A stretch of DNA of 6,962 bases from the NCBI GenBank assembly GCA_018716795.1, contig DVJK01000099.1:1-6962 (forward strand), given 5' to 3'. A model generated the notes under the pieces. That model worked only from the letters and a program-made list of their open reading frames with translations, was not told the origin of the DNA and did no database searches. Source of the stretch: Candidatus Scatomorpha merdipullorum. GTDB lineage: Bacteria; Bacillota; Clostridia; Oscillospirales; Oscillospiraceae. The translations under genes were made by a program, and so were the position numbers. Shown here in pieces: positions 1 to 5,509 of this stretch (positions are counted from its first letter, which is position 1; every line of letters begins with the position of its first letter).

Positions 1-260
1 TAAAGCGGCGGCCCGGAAAACCGGCGCGCCGTCAGCCAGATAATTATACCAGCCCTCCGGGCATTTGTATAGAGCTTTTTTGCGCAATTCCCGTGAAATA
101 TTGTTAAAATTCGCACGAAACCGCCCGAAAAGCCCGTGGAAAGCGCCGGAGGCCGGGCCTCCGGCAGCCGCGCGCGCCTCCCGAGCGCGGCGGGGCGGGA
201 GGAGGGAAAGCCCCTGTGCATTTCGCTGATTTAAAGCTTAAAATGGGCAAAATATTGCAT
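1..260. other. Upstream region without a recognisable gene
   Basis: I see no coding region here with a start, a ribosome site and a plausible protein. The stretch holds two GC-rich hairpins without a following T-run. In the first, 145-152 pairs with 158-165 around a 5-base loop. In the second, 177-183 pairs with 196-202. An AT-rich patch at about 95-115 could hold a weak promoter but has no good -35/-10 pair. The TAA at 1-3 could be the stop of a gene outside the window, but nothing confirms this. Confidence 0.5.
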
Positions 261-271
261 GAAGCTTCCAA

Positions 272-300
272 TTGACAATTTAAAGCAGCGGGCTTATAAT
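272..300 (+). promoter_or_regulatory. Consensus sigma-A promoter of the T-box/lyase unit
   Basis: TTGACA at 272-277 and TATAAT at 295-300 are separated by exactly 17 bases, so both hexamers and the spacing match the housekeeping consensus perfectly. Transcription would start near 307, about 15-20 bases before the first paired base of T-box Stem I, as expected for such leaders. A promoter this strong with no visible operator implies that expression is set mainly by the downstream riboswitch rather than at initiation. Confidence 0.9.
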
Positions 301-320
301 TCAGGCAAGTTCACACCGCA

Positions 321-618
321 AAAAGGCAATGACTGCGGAATAGTACCGGGAGAAGGCGGCCTGTCCGCCGGGTCCTCCAGAGAAGTGCCGGCTGCTGCGA
401 GGCATCAGGATACGGCCCGGGAATACACGCAAGAGCCGCCCCACGAAAGCGCGTTCGCGCCGGTAGGCCGGGCCGGGCCTCTCCCGTTACAGAGATAGAG
501 TATCTCGGCTCACGCCGACGCACTCGAAAAGGCCGTTATCGTGAGGTAACGGCGAACTGAGGTGGTAACACGGGATTTGGCGCTCGTCCTCTATTGGGAG
601 GAAGGGCGTTTTTCTTTT
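321..618 (+). ncRNA. T-box riboswitch, tyrosine (UAC) specifier
   Basis: This leader binds tRNA and allows readthrough when the tRNA is uncharged. Stem I is complete. Its base is GGC 325-327 with GCC 435-437, flanked by a kink-turn-like UGA/AGA. Next come UGCG 334-337 with CGCA 428-431, then the specifier loop with the loop-E strands AGUA (342-345) and GAA (421-423), closed above by CCGGG 346-350 with CCCGG 416-420. The codon after GAA is UAC (424-426), followed by the usual purine A427, so the specifier is Tyr. The AG bulge lies at 379-384, and the distal loop is closed by 385-389 with 401-405. Stem III is a perfect 8-bp hairpin (533-540 with 545-552). The antiterminator pairs 559-562 with 588-591 and 570-574 with 583-587. 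It leaves the 7-base bulge UGGUAAC (563-569), whose UGGU pairs with an ACCA tRNA end; A as discriminator fits tRNA-Tyr, while bacterial tRNA-Trp usually has G. The bulge differs from the common UGGNACC. The terminator at 581-613 shares bases 581-591 with the antiterminator. Confidence 0.93.
581..613 (+). terminator. T-box intrinsic terminator
   Basis: Bases 581-591 pair with 598-608 with one G/A mismatch, leaving a 6-base loop (592-597) and followed by five T residues (609-613). It is mutually exclusive with the antiterminator, which uses 583-591. When charged tRNA-Tyr is abundant this hairpin should form and stop transcription before the lyase gene. Confidence 0.9.
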
Positions 619-663
619 CCTCAAAAACCGGTGGAACCGCCGCCAAACGGCTCCATCTATCTT

Positions 664-672
664 GGAAAGGAG
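664..672 (+). promoter_or_regulatory. Ribosome binding site deciding the lyase start
   Basis: GGAAAGGAG lies 9 bases before ATG 682. It fixes the start there rather than at upstream in-frame codons (for example GTG 562 inside the T-box bulge). The site is downstream of the T-box terminator, so control is at transcription, not by hiding this site. Confidence 0.85.
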
Positions 673-681
673 CCGAATACA

Positions 682-2130
682 ATGGCAAACATCAAATTCT
701 TCACCGGTATGGACATCCCTCTCGAGCTGCACAAGGTGCGCATGGTGCAGAAGCTGAACCTCCAGCCCATAGAGCGCCGCGCCGAGGCCGTCGCCGAGGC
801 GGGGAACAACACCTTCCTGCTCAAGAACAAAGACATCTTCCTCGACATGCTGACCGACTCCGGCGTCAACGGCATGAGCGACCGGCAGACCGCCGCGATG
901 CTTATCTGCGACGACAGCTACGCCGGCAGCGCAAGCTTCGACCGGCTCGAGGCCAAGGTACACGAACTCTTCGGCACGGACTTCCTGCTCCCCGCCCACC
1001 AGGGCAGGGCCTGCGAGAACATCCTCGCCGTCGCCTTCGTGAAGCCCGGCGACGTGGTGCCGATGAACTTCCACTTCACCACCACCAAGGCGCACATCAC
1101 CCGCCTCGGCGGCACGGTGGCCGAGCTCGTCAAGGACGAGGGCGTCAAGACCACGAGCGACGACCCCTTCAAGGGCGACATAGACCTCGACAAGCTGCGC
1201 AAATTCATCGCCGAGACCGGCGTGGAGCGCATCCCCTTCCTGCGCATAGAGGCCGGCACGAACCTCATAGGCGGCCAGCCGCTGAGCCTCCAAAACATGC
1301 GCGACGTCTGCGGGATATGCCGCGAGCACGGCATCATGACCGTCCTCGACGCGAGCCTGCTGCAGGATAACCTCTACTTCATCAAGGCCCGCGAGGCGGC
1401 CTGCAGGGACATGAGTATCCGCGAGATAACCCGCGCCGTGGCCGACGAGTTCGATATAATCTACTTCTCCGCGCGCAAGTTCGGCTTCGCCCGCGGCGGC
1501 TGCATCGCGATACACGACAGGAAGCACTTCGAGGCCATGCGCGAGCTGGTGCCGATGTACGAGGGCTTCCTCACCTACGGCGGCATGAGCGTGCGCGAGA
1601 TGGAGGCGATCACCGTCGGCCTCGACGAGACGATGGACGAGGACGTCATAAGCCAGGGGCCCATCTTCATCGAGTTCATGACAAAGGAGCTCATTAAGCG
1701 CGGCGTGCCCGTTGTGACGCCGGCCGGCGGCCTCGGCTGCCACCTCAATGCGCGCGAGTTCCTGCCGCACATAGACGACCACGAGTACCCGGCCGGTGCG
1801 CTGGCCGCGGCGGTATACCTCGCCGGCGGCATCCGCGGCATGGAGCGCGGCACCCTCAGCGAGCAGCGCGAGCCCGACGGCACCGAGCCTATCGCCGAGG
1901 TCGAGCTCCTCCGTCTCGCCATGCCGAGGCGCGTCTTCACCATGAGCCAGGTGCTCTACGCCGTCGACCGCATAAGCTGGCTCTTTGAAAACCGCGAGCT
2001 TGTCGGCGGCCTGCGCTGGGTGGAGGAGCCGAGCAGCCTGCGCTTCTTCTTCGGCCGCCTCGCGCCCACGAGCGACTGGCAGGAGAAGCTGGTCAAAAAA
2101 TTCCGCGCCGACTTCGGAAGCTCGCTGTAA
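682..2130 (+). CDS. Tyrosine phenol-lyase-like PLP lyase, divergent active site
   Basis: This is a 482-residue member of the beta-eliminating lyase family (TPL/tryptophanase, fold-type I PLP). The classical TPL reaction splits tyrosine into phenol, pyruvate and ammonia in the cytoplasm. I chose ATG 682 because GGAAAGGAG (664-672) sits 9 bases upstream; the frame is open further upstream, but that lies inside the T-box. By hand comparison with Citrobacter freundii TPL from memory (its numbering in brackets), the retained residues are Tyr80 (Y71), the phosphate-binding QGR at 107-109 (98-100), Phe132-Thr133 (F123-T124), Asn194 (N185), Asp223 (D214), Ser263 (S254), the PLP lysine Lys266 (K257), Met387-Glu388-Arg389 (M379-R381), the carboxylate-binding Arg411 (R404) and Phe455-Phe456 (F448-F449). 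Thr124 and Arg381 separate TPL from tryptophanase, so an aromatic phenol substrate is favoured. Altered residues are Arg217 to Leu226, Lys256 to Arg265, Asp258 to Phe267, His343 to Leu351 and Met288 to Phe296. A one-residue deletion also places Arg271 where TPL has the cation-binding Asn262. The protein is about 26 residues longer than TPL, mostly at the C-terminus. Family membership is firm; the exact reaction is not. Confidence 0.85.
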   Translation: MANIKFFTGMDIPLELHKVRMVQKLNLQPIERRAEAVAEAGNNTFLLKNKDIFLDMLTDSGVNGMSDRQTAAMLICDDSYAGSASFDRLEAKVHELFGTDFLLPAHQGRACENILAVAFVKPGDVVPMNFHFTTTKAHITRLGGTVAELVKDEGVKTTSDDPFKGDIDLDKLRKFIAETGVERIPFLRIEAGTNLIGGQPLSLQNMRDVCGICREHGIMTVLDASLLQDNLYFIKAREAACRDMSIREITRAVADEFDIIYFSARKFGFARGGCIAIHDRKHFEAMRELVPMYEGFLTYGGMSVREMEAITVGLDETMDEDVISQGPIFIEFMTKELIKRGVPVVTPAGGLGCHLNAREFLPHIDDHEYPAGALAAAVYLAGGIRGMERGTLSEQREPDGTEPIAEVELLRLAMPRRVFTMSQVLYAVDRISWLFENRELVGGLRWVEEPSSLRFFFGRLAPTSDWQEKLVKKFRADFGSSL

Positions 2131-2362
2131 GGCCGACCTCGAAACGCGCTTCAGGGGCGTGGAGGGCGTCTGCGTCGCCGCGGCCTACTCCTGCACGGAC
2201 GAGGAGGCCCGCGGCTGGGCCGACGAGATACGCGCGCGCTTCGGGAGCCGCTTTAACGAGTATATCGCCCCTCTCGCCCTCTCCATAGGCTGCCACACCG
2301 GCCCCGGCGCCTTCGGCGTCGGCTGCGTCCGCATGGCCGCCCTGGGCCGCGAGAGGAAGTAA
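2129..2362 (+). pseudogene. DegV-family C-terminal remnant
   Basis: The frame starting directly at the lyase stop codon (a different frame from the lyase) encodes about 77 residues that look like the last quarter of a DegV fatty-acid-binding protein. DegV (FakB-like) proteins carry fatty acids for phosphorylation by FakA and are about 280 residues long. The segment has a VCVAAAYS strand, a helix rich in Asp, Glu, Ala and Arg, RFGSRFNEYIAPLALSIG, then CHTGPGAFGV, which corresponds to the family's 'IGPVIGAHTGPGALG' ending. It stops at TAA 2360-2362. No start codon with a ribosome site precedes it. A GTG at 2159 has AGGGG only one base upstream, too close to serve. About 200 N-terminal residues are missing, so this is most likely a truncated relic left where the lyase unit joined older sequence. 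An independently translated small protein is possible but unlikely. Confidence 0.62.
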
Positions 2363-2367
2363 CCGCC

Positions 2368-2393
2368 TGTCGAAAAACTTTTTCGACAAGCTG
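2368..2393 (+). repeat. Interspersed palindromic repeat, copy 1
   Basis: Bases 2368-2377 (TGTCGAAAAA) pair perfectly with 2379-2388 (TTTTTCGACA) around a central C, and the copy continues to CAAGCTG at 2387-2393. The 23 bases 2371-2393 are identical to 5372-5394. Here the left flank no longer matches the CAAGCTG right end, so the outer part of the palindrome has decayed. Confidence 0.8.
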
Positions 2394-2426
2394 AAAAGGA
2401 CGCCTGTCTCTGACAGGCGTCCTTTA
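2394..2426. terminator. Bidirectional terminator of folA and the lyase unit
   Basis: A perfect 12-bp stem (2397-2408 with 2412-2423, loop TCT) is flanked by AAA on the left and TTTAAT on the right. Read on the minus strand it lies 17 bases after the folA stop and is followed by TTTT, a good intrinsic terminator. Read on the plus strand it closes the lyase/DegV-remnant transcript with a weaker T-run. The 8 bases CGCCTGTC at 2364-2371 repeat the left arm, so 2412-2419 could pair with either copy. Confidence 0.85.
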
Positions 2427-2442
2427 ATATGCTCCGGGCCGT

Positions 2443-2922
2443 TCAGGCCAGCTTTTCGTATACGCAGAATTCGCAGTCCATGCCGTTCGAGATGAAGGGC
2501 TCGCTCTCGGTCTGCTTCCAGTCGGGGAGGGAGTCGAGGTTGGGGAAGTAGGCGTCGGAGCGCGGGGTGGCGGCTATCTTGGTGACGTAAATCCTGTCAA
2601 GATACGGGAACATGGCCATGTAAACCGTCGCGCCGCCCACGACGAAGACGCGCTCGTCGCCCCTGCAGAGCTCAACGGCCTCCTCGGGCGTGTGTACGAC
2701 CTCGGCGCCGGGGATTTCGCCCTCGTGGCGGGTCATTATGAGGTTCCTGCGGCCCTTGAGCGGCCCGCTTCCGGGAAAATCGAGCAGGGTCTTGCTGCCC
2801 ACTATCAGCGTGGCGCCGCGGGTTATCTCCGCGAAACGGCGGCGGTCCTCCGGCACGACGATGGGCTGGGTGCCGTCGCTGCCAATGCCCCAGTCGGTGT
2901 ATACGGCGACAATTGCTTCCAT
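2443..2922 (-). CDS. folA: Dihydrofolate reductase
   Basis: This 159-residue enzyme reduces dihydrofolate to tetrahydrofolate with NADPH in the cytoplasm, the step inhibited by trimethoprim. The N-terminal strand MEAIVAVYTDWGIG is typical. Asp26 in VVPEDRRRF corresponds to the E. coli catalytic Asp27. Residues 38-48 (TLIVGSKTLLD) form the cofactor-binding strand and helix, with Ser where many family members have Arg. VVGGATVYMAMF is the GG-x-x-VY motif before the dinucleotide-binding helix, and YVTKI follows. E. coli Trp22 corresponds to Ile21 here, a change I recall in other clostridial enzymes. The length matches the family. ATG 2922 is preceded on the minus strand by AAGGAAGGAAAG, a good ribosome site. 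It is the second gene of a thyA-folA operon, 45 bases after thyA, and regenerates the dihydrofolate that ThyA makes. Confidence 0.96.
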   Translation of the reverse strand: MEAIVAVYTDWGIGSDGTQPIVVPEDRRRFAEITRGATLIVGSKTLLDFPGSGPLKGRRNLIMTRHEGEIPGAEVVHTPEEAVELCRGDERVFVVGGATVYMAMFPYLDRIYVTKIAATPRSDAYFPNLDSLPDWKQTESEPFISNGMDCEFCVYEKLA

Positions 2923-2967
2923 AGCTTTCCTTCCTTATCTTGAATATCTTGACTGCCGCCCGTTTAA

Positions 2968-3798
2968 TCAGAGGGCGACGGGGATTTTTTCATCGAGTTC
3001 CGTGTATTTATAGCCGGGCAGGGAGAAACTGTCGCGCGTGAAGGCGTAGAAATCCGTGACGGCGGGGTCGACTTCAAGCTGCGGGGCGCTGCAGCGCGGG
3101 TTATCCAGAATGCGCTCCACAATGGGCACATGCCGGTCGTATATGTGCGCGTCGGCTATGACGTGGACAAGCTCGCCGGGCACGAGCCCGCTCGCGCGCG
3201 CGAACATGTGTACGAGCACGGCGTACTGGCAGACGTTCCAGTTGTTCGCCGTGAGCATGTCCTGGCTGCGCTGGTTGAGGATGGCGTTGAGCGTGTTCCC
3301 GCTGACGTTGAAGGTCATGGAGTACGCGCAGGGGTAGAGCGCCATCTCGTGCAGGTCGGCGAAGTTATAGAGGCTTGTCAGAATCCGGCGCGAGGCCGGG
3401 TTGTGCTTCAAATCGAAGAGCACGCGGTCGACCTGGTCGAATTCGCCCTCGGGATAGACATGCCTGACGCCGAGCTGATAGCCGTAGGCCTTGCCTATGG
3501 AGCCCGACTCGTCCGCCCAGGCATCCCAGACGCGGGAGCGGAGATCGTGCACGTTGTTGGATTTCAGCTGCCATATCCACAGCAGCTCGTCCACCGCGCT
3601 CTTCCAGAAGGTGCGGCGTATCGTGAGTATCGGGAACTCCTCGCGCAGATCGTAGCGATTCACGACGCCGAAGCGCTTGACCGTGTGCGCCGGCGCGCCG
3701 TCCTCCCAGCGCGGGCGGACCTCCAGGTCGGTATCCCAGACGCCGTTTTCAAGGATGTCGCGGCAGTTTTGGATGAACAGCTCGTCGGCGCGGCTCAT
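2968..3798 (-). CDS. thyA: Thymidylate synthase, ThyA (Bacillus/phage type)
   Basis: ThyA methylates dUMP to dTMP using methylene-tetrahydrofolate and releases dihydrofolate. From ATG 3798 it has 276 residues. The catalytic Cys157 is in YPCAYS; NQRSQD at 175-180 and Asn188 form the dUMP-binding set; RR at 137-138 bind phosphate across the dimer; His218 and Tyr220 lie in DAHIYDRH. ELLWIWQLKSN and the DG-x-PAHT segment resemble the ThyA type of Bacillus subtilis and its phages (about 279 residues) rather than the 264-residue E. coli type. I chose ATG 3798 because AAAGGGG lies about 8 bases upstream on the minus strand. The in-frame ATG at 3831 has no ribosome site and falls at or before the expected transcription start of the TATAAT box at 3833-3838. 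It is the first gene of the thyA-folA operon and divergent from dpaA. Confidence 0.95.
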   Translation of the reverse strand: MSRADELFIQNCRDILENGVWDTDLEVRPRWEDGAPAHTVKRFGVVNRYDLREEFPILTIRRTFWKSAVDELLWIWQLKSNNVHDLRSRVWDAWADESGSIGKAYGYQLGVRHVYPEGEFDQVDRVLFDLKHNPASRRILTSLYNFADLHEMALYPCAYSMTFNVSGNTLNAILNQRSQDMLTANNWNVCQYAVLVHMFARASGLVPGELVHVIADAHIYDRHVPIVERILDNPRCSAPQLEVDPAVTDFYAFTRDSFSLPGYKYTELDEKIPVAL

Positions 3799-3832
3799 GG
3801 GCACTTCCCCTTTGCAAATCCGAATATGCATT

Positions 3833-3862
3833 ATTATAGCATTTTAATACACTCACCCGCAA
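3833..3862 (-). promoter_or_regulatory. Extended -10 promoter of thyA-folA
   Basis: On the minus strand, TGCTATAAT gives a perfect TATAAT (plus-strand 3833-3838) with the TGn extension. A weak -35, TTGCGG (plus-strand 3857-3862), lies 18 bases away. Transcription would begin near 3826, leaving a short leader of about 28 bases to ATG 3798. The extended -10 makes up for the poor -35. Confidence 0.65.
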
Positions 3863-3882
3863 GCGTCAGTGCGCATAGAATG
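3855..3882 (+). promoter_or_regulatory. Possible sigma-K-type promoter of dpaA-dpaB
   Basis: AC at 3855-3856, 17 bases, then CATAGAATG at 3874-3882 resembles the mother-cell sigma-K pattern (AC, 16-17 bases, CATAnnnTA) with one mismatch at the end. In Bacillus the dpa genes are transcribed by sigma-K. The start would fall only a few bases before the ribosome site at 3889-3896, which is tight. A housekeeping-like alternative is TTGCAA 3812-3817, 17 bases, TATAGC 3835-3840. Both are pattern matches only. Confidence 0.3.
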
Positions 3883-3906
3883 AGGCGGGAAAGGAGCGTG
3901 GACTTT

Positions 3907-4761
3907 ATGATTTTTGCCGTATGCGGCGGGGATGGGAGGCTTGTCCGGCTCGCCGGGCTGCTGCTGGCGGACGGGCACGCGGTGCGCGCCTGGGCGCTTG
4001 AGGACGCCCCTCTCGCCGAGGGCGTCCGCCTTTGCGAAAGCGCGGCCGAGTGCTGCGCCGGGGCGGACTGCGCCGCGCTGCCCATGCCGCTTCTGGACTC
4101 GTCCGGCTTCCTGAACGCGCCGTACAGCGCGAAAAAGCGCTGCCTCACGGAGCTCGCGGAGGCGGTGGGCCCGGGCACGCGGGTCTTCGCGGGCGGGGCG
4201 AACGCCGCGGCGCGCGCGGAGTTCTCAAGGCCGCCGCGCGACTATGCGGCCTCGGAGGCCTTCAGGGCGCTCAACTCCCTCGCCACGGCGGAGGGCGCGA
4301 TAGCCGTCCTGCTGCGCGAGAGCGAGGAGACGCTCTGCGGGAAGCGCGCCGTCATAACCGGCGCGGGGCGCATAACAGGGGCGCTCGCGCCGAGGCTCGC
4401 GGCGTTGGGCCTGCGCGTGACGGTCGCCTCCCGCTCGCCGGCCAAGCGCGCCTGGTACGCCGCGCTGGGCTTCGACACGGCGGACACGGCCTCGCTCTCC
4501 GGCGCGCTCGTCGGCGCGGAGATAGTCGTGAACACCGCGCCCGGCCTCGTCCTCGGCGCGGCGCGGCTCGTGGAGCTGCCCGCCGGGGCCATAGTGCTCG
4601 ACCTCGCAAGCGCGCCGGGCGGCGTGGACTTCGACGCGGCCCGCGCCTTCGGCATCCACGCCCTCACCGCGCCGGGCCTGCCCGGCAAATGCGCCCCGCT
4701 GACCGCGGCAAAGGCGCTCCGGGACGCAATCTATTCCGGCTTGGAGGATGAAAAGCTTTGA
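3907..4761 (+). CDS. dpaA: Dipicolinate synthase subunit A
   Basis: With DpaB this protein converts the lysine-pathway intermediate (4S)-4-hydroxy-tetrahydrodipicolinate to dipicolinic acid in the mother cell; the product is taken into the forespore with calcium. It has 284 residues, against 297 for Bacillus SpoVFA. The N-terminal domain opens with MIFAVCGGDGR (residues 1-11). A Rossmann fold for NAD(P) follows, with GAGRITG at 152-158. The diagnostic C-terminal motifs are DLASAPGGVDF at 232-242 and APGLPGKCAP at 255-264. I chose ATG 3907 because GGGAAAGGAG ends 10 bases before it. In-frame GTG 3898 is too close to that site, and ATG 3880 has none. The frame stays open far upstream, but only as the antisense of thyA. 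It overlaps dpaB by 4 bases, so the two are translationally coupled. Confidence 0.93.
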   Translation: MIFAVCGGDGRLVRLAGLLLADGHAVRAWALEDAPLAEGVRLCESAAECCAGADCAALPMPLLDSSGFLNAPYSAKKRCLTELAEAVGPGTRVFAGGANAAARAEFSRPPRDYAASEAFRALNSLATAEGAIAVLLRESEETLCGKRAVITGAGRITGALAPRLAALGLRVTVASRSPAKRAWYAALGFDTADTASLSGALVGAEIVVNTAPGLVLGAARLVELPAGAIVLDLASAPGGVDFDAARAFGIHALTAPGLPGKCAPLTAAKALRDAIYSGLEDEKL

Positions 4762-5327
4762 AAAACGTCAAGCTGGGGCTCGCGCTCTGCGGCTCCTACT
4801 GCACATACGACAAGGTGCTCGCCGCGGCGGAGGCGCTCGCGGAGGAGTATGAGCTCACGGCCCTGATGAGCGAGACAGCCTCGCGCACCGACAGCCGCTT
4901 CGGCGAGGCGGCGGGCTTCAGGGCCCGGCTCGAGGCCCTGACGGGCCGCCCGGTCATCGACAGCATCACGGCCGCGGAGCGCGTGGGGCCCGAGCGGCTC
5001 TTCGACGCCCTCGTCATAGCGCCCTGCACCGGCAACACCCTCGCCAAGCTCGCCGCGGGCATCACGGACACGGCGGTGACAATGGCGGCCAAGAGCCATT
5101 TGAGAAACGGCGGGCCGGTCGTCATCGCCCTCTCCACGAACGACGCCCTGAGCGGCTCGGCCCCGGCCATAGCCGCGCTCTTGAACCGCAAGAATTACTA
5201 CTTCGTCCCCTTCGGCCAGGACGATCCCGACGGCAAGCCCACGAGCCTGCAGGCCGACTTCACGAAAATCGCCCAAACCGTGGACGCCGCCCTCGCCGGG
5301 CGGCAGCTCCAGCCCATACTCCGCTGA
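4758..5327 (+). CDS. dpaB: Dipicolinate synthase subunit B (flavoprotein)
   Basis: This is the second subunit of dipicolinate synthase, a UbiX-like flavoprotein-fold protein that works with DpaA in the mother cell. It has 189 residues, against about 200 in Bacillus SpoVFB. Family signatures are GSYCTYDKV at 12-20, RFGEAA at 47-52, VIDSI at 66-70, VIAPCTGNTLAKLA at 86-99, MAAKSHLRN at 109-117, STNDAL at 126-131 and PFGQDDP at 151-157, ending in QLQPIL as in Bacillus. The start is TTG 4758, which overlaps the dpaA stop in the sequence TTGA. GGAGG at 4743-4747 sits 10 bases upstream, and the nearby ATG at 4748 is in another frame. The unusual start codon together with the overlap suggests translation coupled to dpaA. 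Confidence 0.94.
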   Translation: MKNVKLGLALCGSYCTYDKVLAAAEALAEEYELTALMSETASRTDSRFGEAAGFRARLEALTGRPVIDSITAAERVGPERLFDALVIAPCTGNTLAKLAAGITDTAVTMAAKSHLRNGGPVVIALSTNDALSGSAPAIAALLNRKNYYFVPFGQDDPDGKPTSLQADFTKIAQTVDAALAGRQLQPILR

Positions 5328-5335
5328 AAAAGCGA

Positions 5336-5363
5336 CGGGCCCCGGTCGAAAGACCGGGGCCCG
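5336..5363 (+). terminator. Candidate terminator hairpin after dpaB
   Basis: A perfect 12-bp GC-rich stem (5336-5347 with 5352-5363) closes a GAAA tetraloop 8 bases after the dpaB stop. It has no T-run directly after it, so it is either a weak or factor-assisted terminator or an RNA-stabilising hairpin. Its right arm and loop (5346-5361) recur word for word at 5515-5530. Confidence 0.5.
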
Positions 5364-5395
5364 CAGCTTGCCGAAAAACTTTTTCGACAAGCTGC
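5363..5395 (+). repeat. Interspersed palindromic repeat, copy 2
   Basis: GCAGCTTG (5363-5370) pairs with CAAGCTGC (5388-5395). After one C/A mismatch, CGAAAAA (5372-5378) pairs with TTTTTCG (5380-5386) around a central C. The 23 bases 5372-5394 equal 2371-2393. This copy keeps the full outer arm that copy 1 has lost. Both copies lie just after a gene end and in the same orientation. Confidence 0.8.
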
Positions 5396-5396
5396 A

Positions 5397-5436
5397 AAGC
5401 GGTTTTCAGAACACGGAAATGTTCTGAAAAACGCTT
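5397..5436. other. Long hairpin in the dpaB-MATE gap
   Basis: Bases 5397-5413 pair with 5420-5436 over 17 positions with a single G/A mismatch, around a 6-base loop. No T-run follows on either strand. It stands directly beside the palindromic repeat and may be part of a composite repeat element or serve as an RNA 3' end. Confidence 0.6.
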
Positions 5437-5445
5437 GGATTGAAC

Positions 5446-5476
5446 GTGAAAGACAACCCTGACGGTTTTCTTTCAC
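5446..5476. other. Second long hairpin in the dpaB-MATE gap
   Basis: GTGAAAGACAACC (5446-5458) pairs with GGTTTTCTTTCAC (5464-5476) with one mismatch around a 5-base loop. On the minus strand it lies about 60 bases after the end of the MATE gene and could mark that transcript's 3' end, though there is no clear T-run. Confidence 0.55.
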
Positions 5477-5509
5477 AATATCTTTCCCTCCGGAACCTGT
5501 CATGAGCGC

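Noticed and set aside
411..413. Alternative UAC at 411-413 as T-box specifier
   Set aside because: It is inside the upper Stem I arm and not next to the GAA of the loop-E motif. Both candidates read UAC anyway, so the amino acid call does not change.
259..498. Plus-strand 79-codon open frame before the lyase
   Set aside because: It overlaps the promoter and the T-box Stem I, and every base of it is explained by RNA structure; the peptide resembles nothing.
562..681. Upstream 40-codon extension of the lyase frame
   Set aside because: Its start (GTG 562) lies in the T-box bulge and the extension crosses the terminator; GGAAAGGAG before ATG 682 fixes the true start.
487..1782. A 431-codon open frame on the minus strand opposite the lyase
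   Set aside because: It is the antisense of a strongly codon-biased gene, has no ribosome site, runs through the T-box, and its translation is low-complexity Val/Glu/Ala/His. The plus-strand gene is a clear family match.
682..2130. Tryptophanase (indole-producing) as the product
   Set aside because: The residues at the TPL Thr124 and Arg381 positions are Thr133 and Arg389 as in TPL, whereas tryptophanase has Asp and Ile/Val; the T-box also reads Tyr, not Trp.
3799..3831. Eleven extra N-terminal residues of ThyA from ATG 3831
   Set aside because: No ribosome site precedes it and it sits at the expected transcription start of the TATAAT at 3833-3838.
3130..3906. Upstream extension of the dpaA frame
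   Set aside because: It is antisense to thyA, whose catalytic motifs are clear, and DpaA family proteins start near ATG 3907.
4225..4688. Several minus-strand open frames opposite dpaA
   Set aside because: These are GC-driven antisense frames without ribosome sites and rich in Arg/Ala/Pro.
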